NCBI GenBank assembly: GCA_016271365.2
Contig: CM057456.1
Location: 1,397,883,001-1,397,947,000 of the forward strand
From: Neoceratodus forsteri
Taxonomy: Eukaryota > Chordata > Ceratodontiformes > Ceratodontidae
Direction: 5' to 3'
DNA length: 64,000 nucleotides
Shown here: piece by piece, positions 23,860 through 34,440 of the stretch
How positions within the stretch are numbered: position 1 is the first letter of the stretch
How the letters are laid out: each line of letters starts with the position of its first letter
Notes under the pieces: model-generated
Seen by the model: the letters and a program-made list of their open reading frames with translations, nothing else
The model's database searches: none
Told to the model about the DNA's origin: nothing
Translations under genes and position numbers: made by a program

Positions 23860-24455
23860 TCTGGCCTCATTCTTTATTCGCGAGCGAGCAATTTCTTTGA
23901 TTGCAAGCATGCAAATACTTTGACTGCGAGATTCTTTGATCACGATCATGCATCGCGAGCGAGGGACAAGATGGCCAGATGAAAAAATCAATTTTCTCAG
24001 CCCAGGGGTGTCATAGGAAGTCAAATGAGGGTGAGTTTTACTCAGGGGGCTTCATTCTGATGAACCATGGTGGTGATTTACCATGATTCTGTTTATTTTT
24101 TGAATTAGAAGAGTTTTAATTCTTTGATCGTGACCCTGCAAATTCTTTGATCGTGAGACTGCAAATTCTTTGATCGGGAGATTCTTTGATCATGATCGTG
24201 AGCGAGGGATGAGATGGCCCAATTGAAAAATCAATTTCCTCAGCCCAGGGGTGTCGTAGGAAGTCAAATGAGGGTGGGTTTTACTCAGGGGGCTTTGTTC
24301 TGTCAAACCATTGTGGTAGTTTACCACAGTTTCTTTAATTTTTTGATTTATAAGGTTTTTAAATCTTTGTTCGTGAGCCTGCAAATTCTTTGATCGTGAG
24401 CCTGCAAATTCTTTGATCATGAGATTCTTTGATCGCGAGGGAGGGACAAGATGGG
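23860..24455. repeat. G module: 'ctttgatcgtgag' repeats
   Basis: Many copies of 'tgcaaattctttgatcgtgag' type units of about 26 bases, interspersed with 'gagcgagggacaagatggcc' and 'tcctcagcccaggggtgtc' blocks. The composition is rich in GATC and CGAG. The same vocabulary recurs at 41000-41790. Here it forms the centre of the giant palindrome 22.1-26.26 kb. Confidence 0.8.
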
Positions 24456-24479
24456 CAGATTTTTTATAATGGAATAGAT

Positions 24480-24870
24480 AGGGAAATTTTAGTAATCTTT
24501 CATATTGAATATCTTGGGAACGATCTGGTCTTTTGACTTGAAATTTGGAGGGAAGAAAGGCACTTTTCCACAGATGTGGTTTTTGGTAAATTGGTCAAGA
24601 AATAGTACAGGGTGGCAAAGTTATGGCACTATGAAGTTGACATTTTTTCCCATAGGATAACATTACGGCATTTGCTGCATTGCAGGAATTCTTTGCTGCA
24701 CTGCTGCAAAATAATGGTTTGGTCATTTGGGCTGAAATTTGGAAGGAAGAAAGCCAACATCCCACAGATGTGCCTTTTGGTGGTTTGGTGAAATAATATT
24801 ACAGGACGGCAAAGTGGCAGCACTCCAAAGTTGACACTTTTTGCCATAGAATAACATTATGGTGTCCATT
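24480..24870 (+). repeat. U module, forward, about two units
   Basis: 'cccataggataacattacgg' at 24648-24667 and a diverged copy ending near 24862 are spaced about 194 bases. Between them lie 'gctgcaaaataatggttt', 'aaatttggaaggaagaaag' and 'cccacagatgtgcctttt', as in the other U copies. Confidence 0.8.
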
Positions 24871-25130
24871 GCGTCTTTCAGGACCCGTATCTCGGAAACG
24901 GTGCGAGATACGGACTTTTCATCAAAAAAATGTTTAGCCCCCCCCAAGCAGGGGCTAAGCAGAAAACTATCCAGGAAAGTAATAATTCACACAAAATTTA
25001 AATTTTTTTTCTATGTCATACAGTTCCTGAGATACAGGTGTAAGCAATTTAGTATTCCAAGTCGTAATTTTCTGCTCTGAAGTCAATTATAATGCACACA
25101 TTCTTTGTTTTCAATGTAGTTTTTTGGGAA
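24870..25130 (+). repeat. S module
   Basis: The block begins 'ggacccgtatctcggaaac', passes 'ttcctgagatacaggtg' and ends 'atgcacacattctttg'. Copies: inverted at 22790-23030, forward at 33050-33250 and at 37005-37200. Non-coding. Confidence 0.75.
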
Positions 25131-25840
25131 GAGAAGGGTGTGCCCTTTCGTTACTGTGTCAGTTAGTGTTTCCAGTTGCATTTCTGTTACTGTTCACGTC
25201 ACCGTTCCCGTCTATGCCACCGTGTGCGTCACAGTTTGCGTTTTCGTTTGCACTTGCATTTCCATTTTGTTTCATGTTATTGTTGCTGTTACTGTTACCA
25301 TTTGCCTTTGCAATTGTGGTACAGTGCTCGTGCGCGTTACAGTTTGTGTTTTCATATGCACTTGTGTTTCTGTTTCTGTTGGCTTTATTGTTGCTGTTAC
25401 TGTTACCATTTACATTTACAATTGCAGTACCATGACCTTGAGAGTAACGGTTTGCGTTTCTGTATGCGCTTGTGTTTCTGTTTCTGTTGGCTTTATTGTT
25501 GCTGTTACCATAACCATTTGTGTTTACAATCGTGGTTCCATGAGTGTGTGCGTTACAGTTTGCATTTTTGCATGCGCTTGCGTCTCTGTTTACTTTGGCG
25601 TTATTGTTGCTGTTACTGCAACCATTTGAATTTACAATTGCAGTACCATGAATGTGTGTGTTACCAGTTGCGTTCTATATGCACTTCTGTTTGATGTCTC
25701 CATTTACGTAACTGTTTGCTTCGGCGTCACTTTATGCTTACATTTCTATTAATGTTTGCTTTACCATTTACGTTTGCTTTGCCATGTGCATTACCATTGC
25801 CGCTTGTGTTTTCTTTGCAGTTCCTGTTATTATGTAAGAA
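25130..25840 (+). repeat. H module: six-base-periodic tract
   Basis: A long tract in which hexamers of the type TTTGCR, TTACCR, TTTCCR or TTACTG follow one another. The period of six is kept over hundreds of bases while the other positions vary. All three frames on the plus strand are therefore open for 100-170 codons, rich in Val, Cys, Phe and Ala. This is not coding evidence. It ends with 'agacatcatgtggcgggagc', shared with the other H copies. Confidence 0.8.
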
Positions 25841-26260
25841 GACATCATGTGGCGGGAGCGTGGGGCCCTTCCGCACTCCCACCACTGCATTCCATTCACT
25901 ATTTATCATCCTCATTCTCAAAAAGAAGGGATTAGAGGCAAAATCTATTTATCGCATTAGTTAGGTTGTTCCAAAGTGAAAGAGGAATTATTAAGTTGAA
26001 AGCCTTTGATTTTCAGCTCACCCCCCAACCGCGCTAGTTCGTTGGGGTTGCTGTCCTAATCTCTCACCCCATTCTCCTATACCTCTGCTTTACACATGTG
26101 ATGGGGTAAGAGTAGGGCTGATAACCCCTATGTGCACCCTGATGCTGGTTGGGGGTGGGCTGGGGGTCCAAGGGGGCTTTCAACCCTAATACCGAATTTC
26201 CTTGCTTTTTCACTGTGGAACAACCCTAACTGATGCATTAAACAGAGTTTTTTGCCTCTA
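25841..26260. mobile_element. F module (foldback) copy 2
   Basis: It starts with the H-F junction 'cattctcaaaaagaagg'. Arms: 'cgcattagttaggttgttcc' (about 25953) against 'gaacaaccctaactgatgca' (26218-26237), and 'ctctcaccccattctccta' against 'gatggggtaagagtaggg'. The left TTAGGGTT motif is worn, while the right arm keeps AACCCTAA. It ends at the TA run 26261-26273. Confidence 0.75.
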
Positions 26261-26273
26261 ATATATATATATA
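26261..26273. repeat. (TA)n tract between F and L
   Basis: A short TA run, the F-L junction of the array. Confidence 0.9.
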
Positions 26274-26840
26274 ATAGTGGCATGGTAGCACCATTATAGT
26301 TAGGATTCAATGGTCACTTCTATGTTAAACCCCAGATTTTGCACTTTAATAACTTTGCAACTGTTTGACTGAGTCACATGAAATTTTGCATATGCCATCG
26401 GGGACCAAAGATCTCTGGATTTGATTAGTTTTGTTCCGGTCAGATGTGTGGGTGTGGAGATACAGAATGTCAATAATTGTGTAAATTACCATTTTGTTGT
26501 AAATTCTTTGTCACACTCTTTCTCAGGAACGGCTTGGGGGTTTGGTCTGAAATTGTTAGGGTATATCGGTCCTGGGTCACAGATGTGCCTTTTGATGATT
26601 TGGTGAAAAAAATATTAATCCATTCAAAAGTTATTAAAGTTTCAATTTTACCAATATTTCCTATGGGAAAAATTAGATGTGCCCTGCAAAACAACTGTTT
26701 TGCTGCCGCAAAAGCAGTACTTATTGTCGCAAATGCAGAATGTAGTGTCGAGATTCTGCTATCTTGTTTTCAGTTAGTGAGGCAAACAAATTTAGATAAT
26801 TGAAAAAATACTTGCAGTTGGTAAACACTCACTGTTGTGT
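26274..26840 (+). repeat. L module (end block) copy C
   Basis: It begins ATAGTGGCATGGTAGCACCA, then 'ttatagttaggattcaatgg', 'tttgcactttaataacttt' and 'gaaattttgcatatgcc'. The order matches the L copies at 32115, 35691 and 40516 and the inverted copy ending at 45538. The terminal hairpin is worn in this copy. The later part includes 'cacagatgtgccttttgat' and 'cctatgggaaaaatta'. Confidence 0.75.
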
Positions 26841-27156
26841 TTACGTACCTAGTCGGGGCCCGAGGAATCAGATTCTGGCTTCAGTTTGCCCCCCAAATGC
26901 CCACAAATATGTTAATTTTGTCTGTGACCATATTTGAGCTGCAAATTGCACAGTTGTTTCACAAAGCAAGGGGCAGTTTGTGCTGAAAATTGTGGCAAAC
27001 TCCCATTGTTTTGCGAAAACAAGGATAGGTGTTCCGAGAAACAGCTGCTGCAATTTGCAGCACATATGTCCACAGAAAAAATTAAACACTTAAGGGGCAT
27101 TTTGGGGGCAAACTGACCCCAGAATCTGATTCCTCAGCCCCCGATTAGGTAAACAC
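26838..27156. mobile_element. Foldback element of about 320 bp
   Basis: The left arm 26838-26945 ('cgaggaatcagattctggc', 'cagtttgccccccaaatgcc') is inverted at 27050-27156 ('gcattttgggggcaaactg', 'cagaatctgattcctcagc'). Small open frames on both strands in the loop carry no known motif. Confidence 0.75.
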
Positions 27157-27219
27157 CTTTTGGTGTTTACCTAATTCAAGTATATTTTTGTTGTTTGACA
27201 GTCTCTAAGGGGAAGGGGG

Positions 27220-28130
27220 CCGAGGCATGCTAACATACATTTGCTGACATCGGGGTGCAGAATCCCTGTGTCAGCAGTAGAGGCCCCCTGCCACTGTGGG
27301 ACACTGGGGAACCAACTCCTAGTGTCCCAAGATTTGTATCCCCCCCATGAACAGTGTGGGACACTGGGGAGCCCACTCTCATTGTCCTGATATATGTACT
27401 TAATGTAAACCTACTGTATAAAAAAAGAAAACAGTCCCGTGATGTACCATGCAGTTGCTGACATTGGGGGACCCAGTCCCTGTGTCAGCACTAGAAGCCC
27501 TTCCATCAGTGTGGGACTCTGGATATCCCACTCCCACTGTCCTGAGATATGTACCTGTCCCAGTAGTCTGGGACAATAGAGAGCCCACTCCCAGTGTCCT
27601 GAAAGATGCATTTTTAAAATCTGTAAAACAGAGAACTGTCCCTGATGTCTTTTTTTTTGCCTGCAAAAAAGAAAATGGTCCCTTGTCGTCCCGCCATCCC
27701 TCTCCTCCATCCCAACCCTCCCACTGGGGACCCACCACCCCACAACCCCTTTCCCTATATTTATCACTGGGGGTCATCGGCTGTCATCTTCTGTAGACCA
27801 GGACACGTCTGCACTCTTCAAAGCTGAACCGTGAACTAAAGAATCAAGGTAAGTGCCATATAATGTATTTCAATAGCGTTTTCAACTTATGCTGATAACT
27901 TTGCTATTTTTTGGATTTTTTGCACCTAATTTTCAACATGGCATTTTTGGGACCCCACCTCATGAGCACTGTGACTGTTGTTTCATTAATCAGCCCAGAA
28001 GGTGATTTTGCAATCGCTGCACAAAATCACCTTTCCAGACCGATTAACAAAATGACAGTGCCAGTGTTCATGAGGGGTCCCAAAAATCCCATGCTGAAAA
28101 TTTGATGAAAAAAATTCCTTAAAATGGCAG
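27220..28130 (+). repeat. X module, copy in half-unit C
   Basis: It contains several 'gggacactggggagccca' and 'cccactcccagtgtcctga' units (27299-27600), a poly-purine spacer, then the 'tctgtagaccaggacacg' and 'aaagaatcaaggtaagtgc' segment, and a short inverted repeat 'gaaggtgattttgcaatcgc' against 'gcacaaaatcacctttcc' near 27990-28040. Counterparts are 17640-18240 and, inverted, 44480-44720. Confidence 0.75.
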
Positions 28131-28785
28131 AGTTACAAGCAGTTACTGAAATGTTTCTATGCATGTGCATAACTTTGGTCATTTTTAATATTTTGACTCC
28201 AAATTTCCAACATAGCCATTTTTTTCACACCACCTCATGAACAGCACATCTGTCATTTTTCACAGCCTGCCCAAAATGTGTTTTCGCACCTGTGGCATGG
28301 AATGGGATTTTGGCATGGAGTTTAAATTTTTTACCTATGGGGTTTATGAGATGGGGTCATAAGAAGACTATGTTGAAAATCTGGGTCAAAATATGAAAAA
28401 ATGCCAAAGTTATGACATTTCGTTGCAATTTTGCTACTCCCGCTTATAACTTCGGAAATGTTAAATATTTTTACCACAGATTTCAAACATAGCCTTCTTA
28501 TTATCCCACCTCATGTTGTCACAGCTTTCATTTTTCATATCCTGCTCAATATGTGTTTTCTCACCTGTGGCATGATATGGCGTTGCAGTTTTTGTGTGGA
28601 TTTCACATGAGGTGGGGTAATAAGATGGCTATGCGGACAATGTGGTCACAGTTCCCCTATAAATGGAAGTGCAGGGCCTGGAGGGTGCTTCCACACCTAC
28701 ATATATATGTGCATCTAGAGAGGTATGGGAGCGCAGGGCTCAGAGGGTCCTGCGCTTCCACAAACAAATAAGGATATGATTATAC
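28131..28785 (+). repeat. Y module
   Basis: It holds two diverged copies of a segment with 'accacctcatgaacagcac', 'tgtcatttttcacagcctg' and 'cccaaaatgtgttttcgcac' (near 28220 and 28500). The inverted equivalents lie at 43900-44480. Non-coding. Confidence 0.7.
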
Positions 28786-29173
28786 TATATGAAAATGTAA
28801 GGAAATTCATTGCAAAAATTTTTGTTAATGCATCAGTTAGGATTCTTACTAAAGCAACAAAAGCAGGGAAATGTGGTGTTAGGGTTTCTGACCCTAACAC
28901 CCTGTCTCCCACCCTGCAGACACTGACAGGTGTTGGGGGTGTGCCATTGGCCCTAATGCTCACCCCATTCTACTATACTGTGCCCATCTCAACTTGTTTA
29001 CTTATGGAATGGAGTGAGCGTCAGGGCCAACAACCCCATGGCACACCCCTGACACTTGTCAGTGTCTGCAGAGTAGGGGGGTGGGGGTTAGGGTTGGAAA
29101 CCGTAACATCACATTTCCCTGCTTTTGTTGCTTTAGTAAGAACCTTATGCATTAACAAAGGTTTTTGAAACGA
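28786..29173. mobile_element. F-type foldback copy in half-unit C
   Basis: The left arm 'ttaatgcatcagttaggatt' (28825) pairs with the 'aagaaccttatgcattaac' region (about 29138-29156). 'gtgttagggtttctgaccc' and 'cagacactgacaggtgttgg' are answered by 'cctgacacttgtcagtgtctg'. The central loop is near 28970-29010. It ends at the TA run. Confidence 0.75.
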
Positions 29174-29191
29174 ATATATATATATATATAT
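29174..29191. repeat. (TA)n tract
   Basis: TA run at the end of half-unit C. Confidence 0.9.
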
Positions 29192-29202
29192 TTATGGGAT
29201 AC

Positions 29203-29354
29203 ATGATGGGCAGGAGTGGAATATGGAAAATATTCTCACTCCTGCAGAGTGAGGCATGGATATCTCACGAGTGCTGAAGGCACGAGTGGGATATCCATAT
29301 CTCACAATGCAGGAGTGAGAATATTTGCCATATTCCACAATCTGCACATCATGT
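29203..29354. mobile_element. Palindromic MITE-like hairpin
   Basis: 'acatgatgggcaggagtgg' (29203) is answered by 'acaatctgcacatcatgtg' (29337), and 'aaatattctcactcctgc' by 'gcaggagtgagaatattt'. The centre has 'cacgagtgctgaaggcacg'. No coding capacity. Confidence 0.8.
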
Positions 29355-30233
29355 GTGCGATTTATACAATAGGGCCATGTTGTGTGCTGTTTGTATTGTG
29401 CTGGAGTTAGGTTATTTTGTTTTGAACTGTTTGTTTTATGTCTGTCCTTGTGGGATTAGTTTGTATTTTAGTATCCTTGTGTGTGTGTAGACTGGGAATT
29501 AGAGCACCGTTGCAAAGGCAGGCACGTCAGTCAGTGAGAGTGATGCTTGATTGGCTGTTAGTGTGTATATGGGTGGGTCCAGTGGACCGCTGTCTGCCCA
29601 ATCGCGGGCATTGAATCGTTTGTAAAATATGGTGGTACTGCTCTTTGCTTTCCCAATGAGTGAGATTGCCAGTGGATACATATTATAGTTGGAGTTTTTG
29701 ATTCTGGTATGAAAAAGAACGTCTTTTGGGGGTTTGATGTCTAGCATCGGTAGTTCTTTTTATGCTTGGGACATGTGTCTATGCTTTTTGTGACTGCCTA
29801 TGGTTATTCAACTGTAATGTGTAGAGGGTACGCAGCAGTCTGTGGACTGTGAGATGGATGTTTTTGGTTCACAACCTGAGAAGAGCGGCTGTTACTTTGG
29901 GGGAATGAAGAAAGAGAGGTACGAGTTTTATGGCACTGTTACAGATGGAAGGCAGTGTCGTGTACTGCAGTGGGGGGGCTTTACATTCAGATAATTATTG
30001 CCAACAGTACTTAGCAGCTGGTGCATGTCTTTGCACGGAAGTTATTCACAATGTGCTTGTGTTGTCCATGAAAGTGCTAGAGGTAAAATGTGTTTGTGGT
30101 GGTGGGGGTGGCTATGAGTGGAGTACAGAAGGCTTAACTACAGAGGAGACTGGGAAGAAGTGCAGGCTGGGAGGGAGGGGCTGTGACGTATGCACTGTGT
30201 GAAAAAAATCAGTTGATGATGTAGCTACTATGT
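29355..30233. other. No gene recognised
   Basis: G/T-rich sequence. A single 'ggtccagtggaccgctgtctg' unit near 29577-29597, like those of the following element, suggests a stray copy or seed of that array. Confidence 0.4.
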
Positions 30234-30261
30234 GTATAAATGTAAGATCTTACATTTATAC
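30234..30261. repeat. Perfect 28-bp palindrome
   Basis: The two 14-base halves GTATAAATGTAAGA and TCTTACATTTATAC are exact inverses with no loop. It adjoins the left end of the 1.7-kb inverted-repeat element. Confidence 0.9.
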
Positions 30262-30266
30262 ATATA

Positions 30267-31966
30267 GGCCCATATATCCAAAAGGGTTGCGCATGGCGCA
30301 ACAGTGTTGCACCATGCACAACCCACTGATGTGCCCCGGCATGATATTCAAAAGGGAAAAGTGCGCGGCACAAATCCCGATGCACTGGAGCGCATCAGTA
30401 ATGTATGCAGGTGAAGGTGGGGGGGGCATTCCCATGCATACTCTGCACAGCCCGATATTCAGCCCAGGATGTGCGGAGCCATGCATGCGCAACCCTACCT
30501 GCACCAGCACAAAGTTGATCCCCCCAAAAAAGAAACAATGAATGGCCACCCACAGGTGAGCTGCCACATTGCAGGGTGCAACACGGCAGCTGCCACCTGT
30601 GGGTGGCCACCCGAGCTCCGGCTGCACCTGGCGGTACCCCCCCATGCCCGATCATGGGCATTTGTAAAATAAAAGAACCCCTATATCCCTGGTGGTCCAG
30701 TGGACCGCTGTCTGCCCGATCGTGGACATTTGTGATAATAAAAGAGATTTCTGTCCAATATCCCTGGTGGTCCAGTGGACCGCTGTCTGCCCAATCATGG
30801 GCATTTGTAATAATAAAAAAGATTCCTGTCCAATATCCCTGGTGGGCCAGTGGACCGCTGTCTGCCCGATCATGGGCATTTGTAATAAAAAAAGTATTCT
30901 GTCCAATATCCCTGGTGGTCTAGCGGTCCCCTCCCCACCTGCCCACTGAGCCCCACCACCTGCTCCCTGGTCAGCCGGGCGGGCAGCACTACCTCGGCCT
31001 GCCGCCCCACCACCTGCTGACTGACACCATAGGTAGGGCTATGCCCATTGGTCCACAGCATGAGCTAATGGGCGCAAGACAGCCTGCATTGTATACTGAG
31101 CATATTCCATATGTGAATGGATCCATTCACATATCTGAATGTTAGTACGGATGGAGCTGCACGCCCATTGGCTCACGCTGTGGACCATCGGGTGTACAGT
31201 CTCTACCTACGTCTGGCTGACCGGGGAGCAGGGCAGTGGGCCTCAGTGGGCGGTAGGGAGGGGTACCGCTAGACCACCAGGGATATTGGACAGAATACTT
31301 TTTATTACAAATGCCCACGATCAGGCAGACAGTGGTCCACTGGTCTACCAGGGATATTGGACAAAATTTTTTTATTTTACAAATGCCCATGATCGGGCAG
31401 ACAGCAGTCCACTGGACCACCAGTGATATTGGACAGAAATCTTTTTATTATTACAAATGCCCGCGATCAGGCTGACAGTGGTCCACTGACCACCAGGGAT
31501 ATTGATTATTTTTATTTATACTGAAGCCCACGATCGGGCTGTGGGGCACATTGCCGCACTGTGCAGGGGGGGTCGGTCCCGTCGGTTGCTGCCTGGCAGG
31601 GCACCAGGCGCACGTCACCAGGGATCTGCACACCTGCATGCAAATGAGAGATGACATGCAAATGGGCCTGTATTTGTACCTTGCATACATTATGGCCCCA
31701 TTTGCATGTGCACTTTTGAATATCGCAGTAGCTGCGCATAGTGCAATGGAACTTGTGCTAGCGCATCCCCCTGCTCCACTCTGGCCACTTGTGCTGGTGC
31801 AGTGCCACTGCGCCATGCACACTGCGGGTGGCCAGGGTGTGATATTCAACGATGCTGTGCCATGGCACAGCTCCGTTGAATATTGCCCAGTCAATGCTCC
31901 TGCACAGCCAAGTTGCGCTGCACCCAAGTTTGCATCACAGCCTGGCGCAGTTTGAATATCTGGGCC
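30267..31966. mobile_element. 1.7-kb foldback element with inverted tandem arrays
   Basis: The ends are GGCCCATATATCCAAA and the inverse of GGCCCAGATATTCAAA. Inside, four units of 73-75 bp ('tccctggtggtccagtgga') start at 30683, 30758, 30833 and 30906. Four inverted units (71-73 bp) have anchors at 31281, 31352, 31424 and 31497. The axis is a perfect 26-bp palindrome, 31109-31134, around GGATCC. The intervening arms also pair (30928-31073 against 31161-31275). No transposase is visible. The outer 16-bp ends are flanked by ATA on both sides, which may be a short target duplication. Confidence 0.8.
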
Positions 31967-32049
31967 ATAGTGTCTATGTCATCAGCCCATTTATTCCACT
32001 GGGGTGAAAACAACAGGATTTATCTCACTGAGTTATCCCTCACCCCTAT
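31967..32049. other. Short flank, no feature
   Basis: Spacer between the foldback element and the next TA tract. Confidence 0.3.
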
Positions 32050-32055
32050 TGTATA

Positions 32056-32114
<59 letters not shown>
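32050..32114. repeat. (TA)n tract
   Basis: An imperfect start, then a pure TA run to 32114, directly joined to L. Confidence 0.95.
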
Positions 32115-32117
<3 letters not shown>

Positions 32118-32640
32118 AGTGGCACGGTAGTGCCACTATAGTTAGGGTTGAGTACCCCATTTAAGGTTAAATTTGAAATTTTGCACCCTAATTACTTTGG
32201 CACTGTATAACAGATTTGCCTGAAATGTGGAATGCTTGGTCTGGTACCATATATCTCTGGACCTGCCAAGTTTTGTTATGGTTGGATGTACAGTTGTGGA
32301 GCTACAGAGTGCCAAAAAATGCATAAATTATGGGCTTTTGCTCATTTCTTTGCACGTGCCTACAGCCCACACAGTTAGCATGATAGGTCCAAAAACTTCA
32401 GGGAAGATGCAGTCAGGGTCCCAGATGTGCCTTTCAAAAATTTCGTGAAAATATATTAAACGGTTCAAAAGTTATTCAAATAACACTGAATCCCATTATA
32501 GTCTATGGGAAAAGTTAACCATCTATGCGAAAGTGTCACAAAAGCAGTTTTTAGTGTCGCAAATTACCCTTTTACTTTCGTGATTCAGCAATTTTGTTTT
32601 CAGTTGGTGGTCAGAAAAATGCTTGGCATTTAAATTTGGG
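32115..32640 (+). repeat. L module copy E, with perfect terminal hairpin
   Basis: AGTGGCACGGTAGTGCCACT (32118-32137) is a perfect 8-bp stem with a GGTA loop, extended by AT pairs. Then follow 'atagttagggttgagtacc', 'tttgcaccctaattacttt' and 'ttgcctgaaatgtggaatg', in the same order as in the other L copies. The later part has 'ccagatgtgcctttca' and 'cccattatagtctatgggaa'. Confidence 0.8.
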
Positions 32641-33300
32641 ACCCTCTAGGGACACAATTCTTGTGTTCACCTAGTCGAGCCCTGAGGATGCTAGCCATGT
32701 CTTTTTTGGGGGGGGTAAAACAACCCAGAAATATGTTTTTTTAATTTTTGTAAAAAGTAGTGTCGCAAAGTACTTTTAGCATATGCGACACTTTCATGAT
32801 TTTTTTTGTGAAAGTGTCATGATTTGCAAAGTAATTTGCGATACTATGCCCAAAACAATATGAAATCTTTGCCACCCTGCTGCAAAACAACAGTTTGGTC
32901 TTTTGGGCTGAAATTTGCAGGGAAGAAAGCCAACATCACACAGATGTGCCTTTTGATGGTTTGGTGCAAAAAATATAACAGGGCTGTAAAGTTACGGCAC
33001 TCTGAAGTTGATGATTTTTCCCATAAGGTAGCATTACAACATCCGCAGCGCCCTTTTGGGTCCCATATCTCAAAAATGGTTTAAGATACGGACTTTTTTC
33101 ACTAACATTCTTACAAAACTAACCTGGAAAGTAATAAATAATATGAGATTTTGATTGTTTTTCTGCTTCGTGTGGTTCCAGAGATATAAGCAATTTAGTA
33201 TTCCAAGTACTCATTTTCCTGTCCGAGGGCGACTATTATGCCCACATTCTTTTTATTCACTGTGCTTCTGAATGCACCTCTTTTGAACACAAAGTGTGAG
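32641..33300 (+). repeat. U and S modules, copy E
   Basis: First comes a segment with repeated 'tgtcgcaaa' phrases (32750-32850), then one U unit (about 32860-33050) with 'ctgctgcaaaacaacagttt' and 'cacagatgtgccttttgat'. S follows, with 'tttaagatacggac' and 'agcaatttagtattccaag'. Confidence 0.7.
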
Positions 33301-34440
33301 CATTAGCATTAGTGTTTGCGTTCACATATGTGCTTGTGTTTCTGTTATCGTTTGCATTTACGTTTACGTTTGTGTTTGCGTTTTCCATTACCGTTTGCAT
33401 TAGTGTTTCCGTTTGCATTACTGTTTGCATTTCCATTTATGTTTGGTTCACCATTACCATTTTCTGTCCGTTACCATTTGTGCTTCCATTATCATTTGCA
33501 TTTGCGTTACCCTTACCGTTAGCATTACCGTTACCATTTGCATCTGCGTTTATGATTGTGTTTGCTTTACTGTTTGTGTTTATGTTTGTGTTTGTGTCAT
33601 CGTTACCGTTACCATTAGCATTTACATTACCATTACCATTTGTGTTTTCATTTGCGCTTCCATTTATGTTATCGTCACAGCTTGCATTTACGTTACTGTT
33701 ACCATTTGCGCTTGTGTTACCGTGTTACTGTTTGCATTTCAGTTTGCGCTTGCAATTACATTACTGTTTATGTTTGCATTTTCTTTAATGTTTGCATCAC
33801 TGTTAACGTTACCATTAGTGCTTGCGTTTACGTTACCATTGCCATTTGCATTTTCGTTACCATTTGCACTTGCATTACCATTTGCATTTCCTTTTCCATT
33901 ACTGTAAATGCTACCATTACCGTTTGCATTTGCACTTGCATTCACGCTTCCGGTTGTGTTACCGTTTCTATTTGCACCACTGTTAGATAGTCATTAGCAT
34001 TTGCGTTTACATTACCATTGTTGTTTGCGTTTGTGTTTGCATTACCATTTGCATTTTCATTCGCGTTACCGGAACCGTTAGCGTTTGCGTTTCCATTCAC
34101 ATTTGCGTGGGTGTTACCGTTCCCATCAATGTTTGCATTTCCATCGCCGTTACCATTAGTGTTTGTATTAACATTTGCATTTGCATTTACATTTCCATCA
34201 CTGTTACCACTACCATTTCTTTTTACATTACCGTTACCTTTTGAGTTTTCACTTGCCTTTCGTTTGCGTTTACATTTGTGTCACCGTTACTGTTACTGCT
34301 TCTGTTTCCGCTTCCATTTCCTTAAGCTTTAGTATTTGCATCTGTGTTTACATTTGCATTACCATTACCATTACTGATTTTGTTTGCGTCACCATTACTG
34401 ATAGCGTTATCGTTACTGTTAGGGTTATTATGCACAAATG
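33300..34440 (+). repeat. H module, longest copy (1.1 kb)
   Basis: About 190 consecutive six-base steps, mainly TTTGCR, TTACCR, TTTCCR and TTAGCR. On the reverse strand one frame reads Asn-X dipeptides (Asn-Ala, Asn-Gly, Asn-Val). The phase is retained although individual hexamers differ widely. Overlapping open frames of up to 164 codons in several frames are a consequence. Not coding. Confidence 0.85.

Noticed and set aside
26934..27116. 60-codon frame in a foldback loop
   Set aside because: Matched by open frames on the opposite strand due to the inverted repeat; no motif.
30683..31510. Regularly spaced repeats that could suggest a CRISPR array
   Set aside because: Repeat units of 71-75 bp are contiguous and near-identical throughout, with no unique spacers, and are mirrored around a palindrome. 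The context is vertebrate.
33312..33990. Overlapping open frames of 116-164 codons in the H tract (also 25138-25694)
   Set aside because: They exist in several frames at once because the six-base period excludes stops. The translations are dipeptide-like and have no domain.
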